From Bacteroidales bacterium (GTDB taxonomy: Bacteria; Bacteroidota; Bacteroidia; Bacteroidales; P3): a stretch of 11,959 nt of DNA. The stretch spans positions 1-11,959 of the forward strand of contig CAAGHV010000100.1 of the NCBI GenBank assembly GCA_900769785.1, in the 5' to 3' direction. How positions within the stretch are numbered: position 1 is the first letter of the stretch; the number at the start of each line of letters is the position of its first letter. The notes beneath the pieces were generated by a model that saw only the letters and a program-made list of their open reading frames with translations, did not search any database and was not told the origin of the DNA. This document shows, piece after piece, positions 1 through 5,551 of this stretch. Both the position numbers and the translations under genes were made by a program.

Positions 1-375
1 AAAATGTTCGCGTATTCGCTCATCTATACCCTTGTAATGACCACAAAGAATCATTATATTCTCCATCATAGACAGTCTATTGGATCTACTTTGACTAAGC
101 AATTCTCCATCAGGTGCAGTATATATTATTTCATCGTATTTACGTTCTTTTTGCAATCCTTCAATGCAAAGGGCTACAGGCTCTATACCTATTACCATTC
201 CTGCTCCTCCTCCGTAGGCATAATCATCGACACTACCATAGTTGTTTTGCGAATAGACGTGCAAATCATGCAGATGCACATCTACAAGTTGCTTGTTCTG
301 TGCCCGCTTGAGAATAGACTCTTCAAAAAATGAAGATATCATATTTGGGAACAACGTAATAATATCCAACCTCAT
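1..375 (-). CDS. trmD: tRNA (guanine-N1)-methyltransferase TrmD, N-terminal part (runs off the window)
   Basis: TrmD methylates N1 of G37 in tRNAs reading CNN codons, using S-adenosylmethionine, and so prevents +1 frameshifting. The reading frame starts with MRLDIITLFPNM at 375 and is open to the window edge, giving 125 residues of an enzyme normally about 225-250 long; the C-terminal domain is outside the window. Seen directly: the N-terminal DIITLFP signature, DDYAYGGGAGMV (family form DD.PYGGG.GMV) near residues 50-61, and LCGHYKGIDERI near 110-121, which belongs to the trefoil-knot SAM-binding site. The gene lies 16 bp downstream of the M23 peptidase gene on the same strand with no promoter-like sequence between, so co-transcription is likely. 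No Shine-Dalgarno sequence is seen. Identity is certain; only the missing C-terminus is unverified. Confidence 0.95.
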   Translation of the reverse strand, partial: MRLDIITLFPNMISSFFEESILKRAQNKQLVDVHLHDLHVYSQNNYGSVDDYAYGGGAGMVIGIEPVALCIEGLQKERKYDEIIYTAPDGELLSQSRSNRLSMMENIMILCGHYKGIDERIREHF

Positions 376-391
376 AATACTTATTGTTTTA

Positions 392-1348
392 TTATCTTAA
401 CTTTAATCTTTGTCCCGGACGTATGATACTTGTCTTTTTTAATCCATTAAGACGACAAAGTTTATTCACTGTAGTTCCATTGCGCCGAGCTATAGCTCCC
501 AATGTATCACCTTTACGAACCCGATAATATTGCGAACTGCCTCCACCGGCGTATTGATTACTATTTCCTTTTTTACGGAAACACGATGCAGTGAGCTGTA
601 GTGTATCACTTTTCAGTTTGTGTCCTCCGTCACTAAAATCTATTATAACATCGGGATTAATAGCCGCTCCAAGATATCGAGTTTCGAAATGCAAATGACT
701 TCCATAGGAACGCCCTGTGTTTCCGGCCAAGCCTATTTGTTCACCTGCTTTTACTTCTTGCCCAGGTTTTACTTGTATACGCGATAGGTGTGCATAGTAT
801 GTTTCCAACCCATTATCATGGCGTATAACTATCAGATTGCCGTAAGATTTATTCCACTTGGCCACCCGTATAGTACCATCGAATGTAGAATATATAGGTG
901 TACCGGTAGGCATAGCAAGATCTATACCATAATGGAAACGACGGCGACGAGGGCCAAATCTTGAACTTATCCTATACTCATCGGCAGGATGGGCATATAA
1001 CTTATTCTTTTCAGGATTTACCAACACTATCGGTGTTGTATCCTTTTTGTTGGAAAAATCTACCTTAGGATAATGTATCTTGTCACTATCAAAACTTGCA
1101 TACAATATGTCTTCTTCGTTTTCGGCGCCTTCGTCACCAAGATATGAATTGGTATATTCGTACACTACGGTATCCGAATTCAATTTCTGAAACAATGTTT
1201 TCTCCAATACAACATCCAACGAATCAACCTCCTCGAATATTACATCTAACGAATCGGGGATATATGACTCCCTCTGCACCTGAGCCATGCCTATTACCGA
1301 CAAGCAATAGGTAAATAATGATGTGATAAATATCTTTTTGTATTGCAT
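392..1348 (-). CDS. Secreted M23-family (LytM-type) peptidase with C-terminal LysM domain
   Basis: A 318-residue envelope protein predicted to cleave, or regulate cleavage of, peptidoglycan cross-links. Residues 1-22 form a signal peptide (MQYKK, hydrophobic stretch, GMAQ), so it acts in the periplasm or outer envelope. Residues 23-115 are an acidic, low-similarity linker. The M23 domain covers about 125-235: HYGID supplies zinc ligands H139 and D143, YYAHLS supplies H187, and the HLH motif supplies H218 and H220, so the metal site looks complete and the enzyme is probably active. A LysM domain (YRVRKGDTLGAIA to PGQRLKL, about 275-317) should bind glycan chains. It is the first gene of a unit with trmD and has its own promoter at 1431-1462 with a leader of about 75 nt. 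An NlpD/EnvC-like activator role is less likely because the ligands are intact. Substrate and cut site are not visible. Confidence 0.9.
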   Translation of the reverse strand: MQYKKIFITSLFTYCLSVIGMAQVQRESYIPDSLDVIFEEVDSLDVVLEKTLFQKLNSDTVVYEYTNSYLGDEGAENEEDILYASFDSDKIHYPKVDFSNKKDTTPIVLVNPEKNKLYAHPADEYRISSRFGPRRRRFHYGIDLAMPTGTPIYSTFDGTIRVAKWNKSYGNLIVIRHDNGLETYYAHLSRIQVKPGQEVKAGEQIGLAGNTGRSYGSHLHFETRYLGAAINPDVIIDFSDGGHKLKSDTLQLTASCFRKKGNSNQYAGGGSSQYYRVRKGDTLGAIARRNGTTVNKLCRLNGLKKTSIIRPGQRLKLR

Positions 1349-1430
1349 TCCTAAAATAATAGTATATATATTGTTTTTTATGTAGTCGATATCATAATAT
1401 AATATTATATGTATATATCAAACGAGTTTG

Positions 1431-1462
1431 CAAAGATACAACTTTTTATCGAAATAACCAAA
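1431..1462 (-). promoter_or_regulatory. Bacteroidota-type promoter for the M23-trmD unit
   Basis: On the minus strand, TATCTTTG (1438 down to 1431) fits the -7 consensus TAnnTTTG. A TTTG at 1462-1459 lies 20 bp upstream and fits the -33 element. The predicted transcript start is near 1425. The -33 box shares its T run with the tail of the efp terminator. Confidence 0.75.
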
Positions 1463-1490
1463 AAAAGGGTTGCAATAGATATTGCAACCC
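1460..1490 (-). terminator. Intrinsic terminator of the efp unit
   Basis: A perfect 10-bp stem (GGGTTGCAAT paired with ATTGCAACCC, 4-nt loop at 1477-1480) is followed on the minus strand by seven T residues (1466-1460). It lies 32 bp past the efp stop codon. This is a textbook rho-independent terminator for minus-strand transcription. Confidence 0.88.
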
Positions 1491-1522
1491 CGTATAATTT
1501 CAATATAATATTTTATTTATCA

Positions 1523-2086
1523 TTATTTTATACGTTCCGAATATTCTCCGGTACGAGTATCTACTTTTATACGTTCGCCTTGTTCTATAAACAATGGGAT
1601 ACGTACTTTTGCACCTGTATCAACTATAGCATCTTTCATAGCATTTGTAGCAGTGTTTCCTTTCACACCTGGTTCAGTATAAGTAACTGTCATTTCTACA
1701 AATGGAGGAAGTTCACACAATAGTGGAGTTTCATTATCAGCATGAACTGTCATTTCTACATATTGATTTTCTTTCAAAAATTGAGGAGCATTAATCAGTT
1801 CTTCTTGAATAGCTATTTGCTCAAAAGTTTCGGTGTGCATAAAGTTGTAACCCATATCATCTTTGTACAAAAAAGTATAAGGACGTCTTTCCACACGTAC
1901 AACATCAATTTTTGCTCCCGAAGGGAATGTGTTTTCAAGCATACGACCAGTTTTTACATTACGCATTTTGGTACGAACAAAAGCTGCTCCCTTACCAGGT
2001 TTCACATGCAAAAATTCTACAATTGAATAAATGTCGTTGTTGAATACTATACAAAGTCCGTTTTTAATATCTGCAGTTGTTGCCAT
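1523..2086 (-). CDS. efp: Translation elongation factor P
   Basis: EF-P binds between the P and E sites of ribosomes stalled at consecutive prolines and promotes peptide-bond formation. The 187-residue length is normal for the family. The N-terminal KOW-like domain carries HVKPGKGAAF at residues 27-36, with K32 at the tip of the loop that contacts the P-site tRNA; this matches the position modified in other bacteria (K34 in E. coli, K32 in Bacillus). Two OB-type domains follow, with the conserved ETPLLCELP segment near 119-127, TEPGVKGNTAT near 136-146 and the C-terminal signature TGEYSERIK. No EF-P modification gene (epmA, epmB or ymfI type) is in the window, so the state of K32 is unknown. 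It lies 25 bp downstream of the small membrane protein gene, shares that gene's promoter, and ends at the 1460-1490 terminator. Confidence 0.97.
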   Translation of the reverse strand: MATTADIKNGLCIVFNNDIYSIVEFLHVKPGKGAAFVRTKMRNVKTGRMLENTFPSGAKIDVVRVERRPYTFLYKDDMGYNFMHTETFEQIAIQEELINAPQFLKENQYVEMTVHADNETPLLCELPPFVEMTVTYTEPGVKGNTATNAMKDAIVDTGAKVRIPLFIEQGERIKVDTRTGEYSERIK

Positions 2087-2111
2087 ATTACAATTAATTA
2101 TTATATTTATT

Positions 2112-2378
2112 TTAATTATTTTCGTTTTTCCCTTTGGTCATATCTTCCAAAACCTTTGTTAGCCTACGCATATCGTCTTTAAGTTCCTGGTTTTCTTGTT
2201 GTAATACCACACATTTGGCTCTCTCGGACATGTAGCGAAAAGCGATGGCTAATATTAATCCTAGCATCGACAACATGGTGTTTTTCACAACAAAAGCTAC
2301 CATACATGTTGCAGCTAACATCAGCCACGATAGGTATAAATAGAGCTTACTAAGAGATTCTTTCTTCATGTTTATCAT
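2112..2378 (-). CDS. Small membrane protein with C-terminal coiled coil, unknown function
   Basis: An 88-residue protein I do not recognise. Residues 10-31 and 33-47 are hydrophobic and can form two membrane helices separated by a short turn (VVKNTM). Residues 50-88 are charged with heptad-like spacing (CVVLQQENQELKDDMRRL), suggesting a short coiled coil ending in a polar tail (GKNENN). The topology would place both ends on the same side, probably the cytoplasm. Two starts are possible: ATG at 2378 (MINMKKES) or at 2369 (MKKES). The promoter -7 box at 2394-2401 puts the transcript start near 2388, so either leaves a very short leader. The gene directly precedes efp in one unit. It may be a conserved Bacteroidales companion of efp, but no function can be inferred from sequence alone. 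Confidence 0.75.
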   Translation of the reverse strand: MINMKKESLSKLYLYLSWLMLAATCMVAFVVKNTMLSMLGLILAIAFRYMSERAKCVVLQQENQELKDDMRRLTKVLEDMTKGKNENN

Positions 2379-2393
2379 TTAATTTTGAGTTTG

Positions 2394-2424
2394 CAAAGAT
2401 ACATATATTTTGTAAATCATGCAA
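2394..2424 (-). promoter_or_regulatory. Bacteroidota-type promoter for the small membrane protein-efp unit
   Basis: On the minus strand, TATCTTTG (2401 to 2394) is a -7 box and TTG (2424-2422) a -33 box, with a 20-bp spacer. The first ATG is only about 10 nt past the predicted transcript start. The promoter is divergent from the M49 gene promoter at 2454-2484. Confidence 0.72.
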
Positions 2425-2453
2425 GGAGATGAATGTTTTTTTGTCTTTAATTC

Positions 2454-2484
2454 TTTGATATTCCAAAAAAGGGGCGTAAATTTG
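2454..2484 (+). promoter_or_regulatory. Bacteroidota-type promoter for the M49-like peptidase gene
   Basis: TTTG at 2454-2457 (-33) and TAAATTTG at 2477-2484 (-7, exact TAnnTTTG) are separated by 19 bp. The predicted start near 2490 leaves a leader of about 38 nt before the ATG at 2528. Confidence 0.75.
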
Positions 2485-2527
2485 CAAAAAGATATAATAG
2501 AATTTATTACACAAAATCAATCTGAAA

Positions 2528-4162
2528 ATGAAAAAGTTATTTATTTCCTTAGCTACAATATCGGCTATTATTTTGTCGAGTTGTTGTAGCAACAAAGAAA
2601 AAGAAGAAACCACAAAAACAGAAATGCAACAATTGGTAGAATCGTATGCACCGGTGAAGCTTACAACCGATTTGAGCATACTTAGTGAAAAAGAACGTGC
2701 CATGCTTCCGATCCTTATACAAATAGGAGAAATTATGGACGAATTATTTTGGGAACAATCATTTGGCGACAAAAGCGTACTAGATACTATCAGCGACCAA
2801 TATGTACGCGAATTTGCCATGATACAATACGGTGCTTGGAACCGTTTGGACTGCGAAAAAACATTTGTTCCTGGCTTTGGCGAAAAACCAAAAGGTGCCA
2901 ACTTCTACCCTGCTGATATGACAAAGGACGAATTTGAAGCACTACAAAATCCTGAAAAAGAAAGCTTATACACTATCATCCGTCGCGATGAAAACGGTGC
3001 TTTAAAGGTAATCCCTTACCACGAAGCTTACGCTGAAAAATTAGCGGTGGTTGACTCTCTTATGGGTGAAGCCATAGCTCTTGCCGAAGATGCTGGATTG
3101 AAAAACTACTTGGAAAAACGTCGCGAAGCTTTCCGTACCGATAATTATTATGATAGTGATATGGCTTGGATGGATATGAAAGATAGCAAGATAGACTTTG
3201 TAGTAGGTCCTATTGAAAACTACGAAGATGCCCTTTATGGCTACAAAACAGCTTACGAAGCTTTCATACTTGTAAAAGACGAAAAATGGAGTAACGACTT
3301 GGCTAAATACACCAAGATGCTTCCAGAACTACAAACCCTACTTCCTTGCGATCCAAAATATAAACAAGAAGTACCTGGAACTGAATCGGATCTAAACGTT
3401 TACGACGTAATATACTATGCCGGTGATTGCAACTCGGCAAGCAAAACTATTGCAATCAACCTTCCTAACGACGAGCGCGTACAACTTGCAAAAGGAAGCC
3501 GTCGCCTACAATTGAAGAACGCTATGAACGCCAAGTTTGAAAAAATACTTATGCCTATAGCTCAAGAACTTGTTGCCGAAGATCAATTGGACAATGTAAA
3601 ATTCGACGCTTTCTTTAGCAATGTATGTTTCCACGAAGTGGCCCATGGTCTTGGTATCAAAAATACCGTTAGTGGAAAAGGCAACCTACGCCAAGCTCTT
3701 AAAGAACAATACAGCGGTTGGGAAGAAGCCAAAGCCGACATATGCGGATTGTTCATCACTCAAACTTTGATTGAAAAAGGTGAAATGACAGGTATAACAG
3801 TAGAAGATGCTTACGTAACCTTTATAGCAGGAATATTGCGTAGCGTACGCTTTGGTGCCACCGAAGCTCACGGCATTGCCAACATGATGTGCTTCAACTA
3901 TATGGAAGACCATGGTGCATTCAGCCGCAACGAACAAGGTAAATACATAATAGATGTAGAAAAAGCCAAAGAAGCCATGAAAACTTGGTCGGCTATGATA
4001 CTTGAAATAGAAGGCGAAGGCGACTACGACCGTGCAAAAGAATATGCCGCTCAAAATGGCAACATTCGTCCAAGCTTACAAAAAGACCTTGACATAATAG
4101 CAGGAGCCAACATACCTGTTGATATCCGTTGCGAACAAGGTACCGAAGTACTGGGATTGTAA
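2528..4162 (+). CDS. Lipoprotein zinc peptidase of the M49 (dipeptidyl peptidase III-like) type
   Basis: A 544-residue predicted metallopeptidase. Residues 1-19 form a lipoprotein signal (MKKLF, hydrophobic stretch, LSSC), so C19 is the likely lipidated residue and the protein is anchored in the inner or outer membrane. The zinc site is visible: HEVAH at 369-373 followed by GLG, and EEAKAD at 399-404, equivalent to the EECRAE motif of dipeptidyl peptidase III; E400 would be the third ligand. Classical M49 enzymes have HExxGH with one extra residue, whereas this protein has plain HExxH, as in the shorter M49-like relatives, some of which are fused to Nudix domains in plants. Exopeptidase activity on short peptides is inferred, not shown. 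The gene is monocistronic, with its own promoter and a strong terminator. It uses more C-ending codons (AAC, TAC, GAC) than its neighbours, which suggests high expression rather than transfer. Confidence 0.85.
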   Translation: MKKLFISLATISAIILSSCCSNKEKEETTKTEMQQLVESYAPVKLTTDLSILSEKERAMLPILIQIGEIMDELFWEQSFGDKSVLDTISDQYVREFAMIQYGAWNRLDCEKTFVPGFGEKPKGANFYPADMTKDEFEALQNPEKESLYTIIRRDENGALKVIPYHEAYAEKLAVVDSLMGEAIALAEDAGLKNYLEKRREAFRTDNYYDSDMAWMDMKDSKIDFVVGPIENYEDALYGYKTAYEAFILVKDEKWSNDLAKYTKMLPELQTLLPCDPKYKQEVPGTESDLNVYDVIYYAGDCNSASKTIAINLPNDERVQLAKGSRRLQLKNAMNAKFEKILMPIAQELVAEDQLDNVKFDAFFSNVCFHEVAHGLGIKNTVSGKGNLRQALKEQYSGWEEAKADICGLFITQTLIEKGEMTGITVEDAYVTFIAGILRSVRFGATEAHGIANMMCFNYMEDHGAFSRNEQGKYIIDVEKAKEAMKTWSAMILEIEGEGDYDRAKEYAAQNGNIRPSLQKDLDIIAGANIPVDIRCEQGTEVLGL

Positions 4163-4184
4163 TACTACAATATAACAGACTTTT

Positions 4185-4228
4185 ATAACAAAAGGATACT
4201 TCCAAACAAGGAGGTATCCTTTTGTTAT
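4185..4228 (+). terminator. Long terminator hairpin after the M49-like gene, probably bidirectional
   Basis: A 15-bp perfect stem (ATAACAAAAGGATAC with GTATCCTTTTGTTAT) is extended by a T-G wobble and TCC/GGA to 19 pairs around the 6-nt loop AAACAA. It starts 22 bp after the stop codon. The T-rich tract lies inside the right arm, so it could end transcription in both directions. Confidence 0.75.
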
Positions 4229-4314
4229 ATACCATCATTTTGCTGACAATATACCATCAACGCTCTTACACCCTATCATCAATAATTTGGCAATATACCG
4301 TCAATAATCGGACA
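4227..4314 (+). repeat. Four degenerate 22-bp direct tandem repeats
   Basis: Units start at 4227, 4249, 4271 and 4293, exactly 22 bp apart. Their first halves read ATATACCATCA, ATATACCATCA, CCCTATCATCA and ATATACCGTCA. The second halves are looser but all end in CA (TGACA, TTACA, TGGCA, GGACA), and units 3 and 4 share ATAAT after the core. The next 22 bp (4315-4336) match poorly. The first unit overlaps the end of the terminator hairpin. Confidence 0.65.
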
Positions 4315-4405
4315 ATCTCCACCACCATTATACCTACCCTAAACCACATCGTGATCTAGTTCAAACTTTCTCCTGATGAAATTTCATATACACCACGATA
4401 CAGAT

Positions 4406-4454
4406 AAATCTCCCTCAAGAGGGAGATTTGAAATTCTATTCATTTATTTCAAAT
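4406..4454. repeat. Perfect palindromic hairpin with an overlapping alternative stem
   Basis: AAATCTCCCTC (4406-4416) and GAGGGAGATTT (4419-4429) are exact inverted copies separated by two bases, giving at least a 10-bp stem with a CAAG loop. ATTTGAAAT (4426-4434) also pairs with ATTTCAAAT (4446-4454), which would compete for bases 4426-4429. Neither stem has a T-tract on its 3' side on either strand, so it is not a standard terminator. Confidence 0.6.
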
Positions 4455-4569
4455 AGTTTTATAATTATGTGCAATGTAACTACTATTATATTCCATTCTA
4501 ATTTTCTAGTGATTGTTGGAGAAACAATAAAAGATATTCTAATGACTGTTTTGGCTTTATAGGCTCTGT

Positions 4570-4612
4570 AAAAAAACTACACACCTCCTCAGTTGTATTG
4601 GAAAGTGTGTAG
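4570..4612 (-). terminator. Intrinsic terminator of yebC
   Basis: On the minus strand CTACACAC (4612-4605) pairs with GTGTGTAG (4584-4577), with TCC/GGA extending the stem beyond a small internal bulge. The hairpin is followed by seven T residues (4576-4570). It lies 32 bp past the yebC stop codon. Confidence 0.82.
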
Positions 4613-4644
4613 AGTATAATTAAAGATATTATAATCAGTCTTGA

Positions 4645-5355
4645 TTATGCCATATTGTGGAAGATGTTGGTAACATCATCATCGTCTTCCAAACGTTCGA
4701 GTAGTTTGTTTACCTCTTCTTGTTGTTCTTCGGTAAGCTGACGAAGGTCGGTAGGAATACGTTCAAACTTGAAGGATTTTATTTCAAAGCTATTGTCTTC
4801 CAAATATTTTTGTATAGGGCCGAAGTTTTGGAAATCGGCATATATAAGTATCTCATCTTCGTCGCGGAATATTTCATCGATACCACAATCAATCATTTCC
4901 AACTCCAATTCATCCATATCTATCCCTTCTTTGTATGCTACTACAAAGCTACATTTGCGTTCGAACATGAAATCGTTCATACCCATTGTTCCCAATTCGC
5001 CTTTGCCACGAACGAAAGCTGCTCTTACATTTGCTACCGTACGGGTTGGATTGTCGGTAGCTGTTTCTACCACGATGGCGATGCCATAAGGACCTTTTCC
5101 ATCATAAACTACTTCTTTGTAGGCTGTGGTATCTTTCGAAACAGCACGTTTGATAGCTCTTTCTACATTTTCTTTGGGCATGTTTTCTGTCCGTGCATTT
5201 TGTATCAACAGACGCAAACGGGCATTAGAATCGGGGTCGGGACCACCGGCTTTTACAGCTATTTCTATTTCACGACCTATACGGGTAAATGTTCTTGCCA
5301 TGTTGCCCCAACGTTTCATTTTGCGTGCTTTGCGGTATTCAAACGCTCTTCCCAT
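4645..5355 (-). CDS. yebC: YebC/PmpR/TACO1 family protein
   Basis: A 236-residue member of the YebC/TACO1 family, long annotated as transcriptional regulators; more recent work links the family to translation, including relief of ribosome stalling at proline-rich stretches. Seen: the N-terminal segment MGRAFEYRKARKMKRWGNMAR, equivalent to the family's MAGHSKW.NI.HRK region and here of the MGRAFE subtype; the conserved block GGPDPDSNARLRLLIQNAR near 37-55 and NMPKENVERAIKRA near 58-71; YDGKGPYGIAIVVE.ATDN.TRT near 84-106; and the acidic tail EDDDDVTNIFHNMA typical of the family. The length is normal (about 240). The ATG at 5355 is supported by a Shine-Dalgarno sequence, AAGGAG, seven or eight bases upstream. 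It is a single gene with its own promoter (5427-5457) and terminator (4570-4612), divergent from polA. Whether it acts on transcription or translation cannot be read from the sequence. Confidence 0.95.
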   Translation of the reverse strand: MGRAFEYRKARKMKRWGNMARTFTRIGREIEIAVKAGGPDPDSNARLRLLIQNARTENMPKENVERAIKRAVSKDTTAYKEVVYDGKGPYGIAIVVETATDNPTRTVANVRAAFVRGKGELGTMGMNDFMFERKCSFVVAYKEGIDMDELELEMIDCGIDEIFRDEDEILIYADFQNFGPIQKYLEDNSFEIKSFKFERIPTDLRQLTEEQQEEVNKLLERLEDDDDVTNIFHNMA

Positions 5356-5362
5356 TGTATGT

Positions 5363-5369
5363 TCTCCTT
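5363..5369 (-). promoter_or_regulatory. Strong Shine-Dalgarno sequence for yebC
   Basis: The minus strand reads AAGGAGA (5369 to 5363), 7 nt before the ATG at 5355. This is notable because no comparable site precedes the other starts in the window, and Bacteroidota generally rely little on Shine-Dalgarno pairing. Confidence 0.7.
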
Positions 5370-5426
5370 ATTTATATTATTGTTTATTAATTAATTATAA
5401 ATTCTTCTTCTGTTGTAATTCAAATG

Positions 5427-5457
5427 CAAAGTTACATTTTTTGTAGTTAATCTGCAA
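5427..5457 (-). promoter_or_regulatory. Bacteroidota-type promoter for yebC
   Basis: On the minus strand TAACTTTG (5434-5427) is the -7 box and TTG (5457-5455) the -33 box, with a 20-bp spacer. The transcript should start near 5421, giving a leader of about 65 nt. It lies back to back with the polA promoter. Confidence 0.72.
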
Positions 5458-5496
5458 GATATTATGCCTATGTTGTGCAATTATTTTGGTCAATGT

Positions 5497-5527
5497 TTTG
5501 TTTTGTGGACTTTTTTGTGTAAGTTTG
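5497..5527 (+). promoter_or_regulatory. Bacteroidota-type promoter for polA; decides its start codon
   Basis: TTTG at 5497-5500 and TAAGTTTG at 5520-5527 are separated by 19 bp. The predicted transcript start near 5533 lies downstream of the in-frame ATG at 5486, so that upstream ATG cannot be used from this promoter. The start at 5552 is favoured. Confidence 0.75.
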
Positions 5528-5551
5528 CAAACCGAAAAATATGTCAATAAT

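Larger units (their letters stand above)
4163..4644. other. 482-bp gene-free intergenic region with repeats and hairpins
   Basis: No credible coding region lies here on either strand. From left to right it holds the M49 gene terminator hairpin (4185-4228), four degenerate 22-bp tandem repeats (4227-4314), a C-rich stretch (4315-4345), a perfect hairpin (4406-4429) overlapping an alternative stem (4426-4454), a weak inverted repeat (4512-4528) and the yebC terminator (4570-4612). Convergent transcription from both sides meets here. Composition is AT-rich with locally C-rich plus-strand segments. Confidence 0.7.

Noticed and set aside
2350..2901. 183-residue open frame on the minus strand
   Set aside because: It is antisense to the M49-like gene and crosses the divergent promoters; its composition and lack of any motif mark it as a shadow.
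4227..4314. The 22-bp repeats as a CRISPR array
   Set aside because: Repeats are contiguous, degenerate and without spacers, and no cas genes are present.
4406..4429. The palindrome as a rho-independent terminator
   Set aside because: No T-tract follows it on either strand, and both neighbouring genes already have better terminators.
4561..4577. GGCTCTGTAAAAA resembling an insertion-sequence terminal repeat
   Set aside because: No matching opposite end, target duplication or transposase is near, and the A run is explained as the T-tract of the yebC terminator.
4720..5394. 224-residue open frame on the plus strand
   Set aside because: It is fully antisense to yebC, rich in Phe, Tyr and Cys as expected from a complementary shadow frame.
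5486..5551. In-frame upstream ATG that would give PolA 22 extra residues
   Set aside because: The extra residues (MVNVLFCGLF...) do not resemble PolA, and a good promoter with its -7 box at 5520-5527 lies inside this stretch, so the ATG would be upstream of the transcript start.
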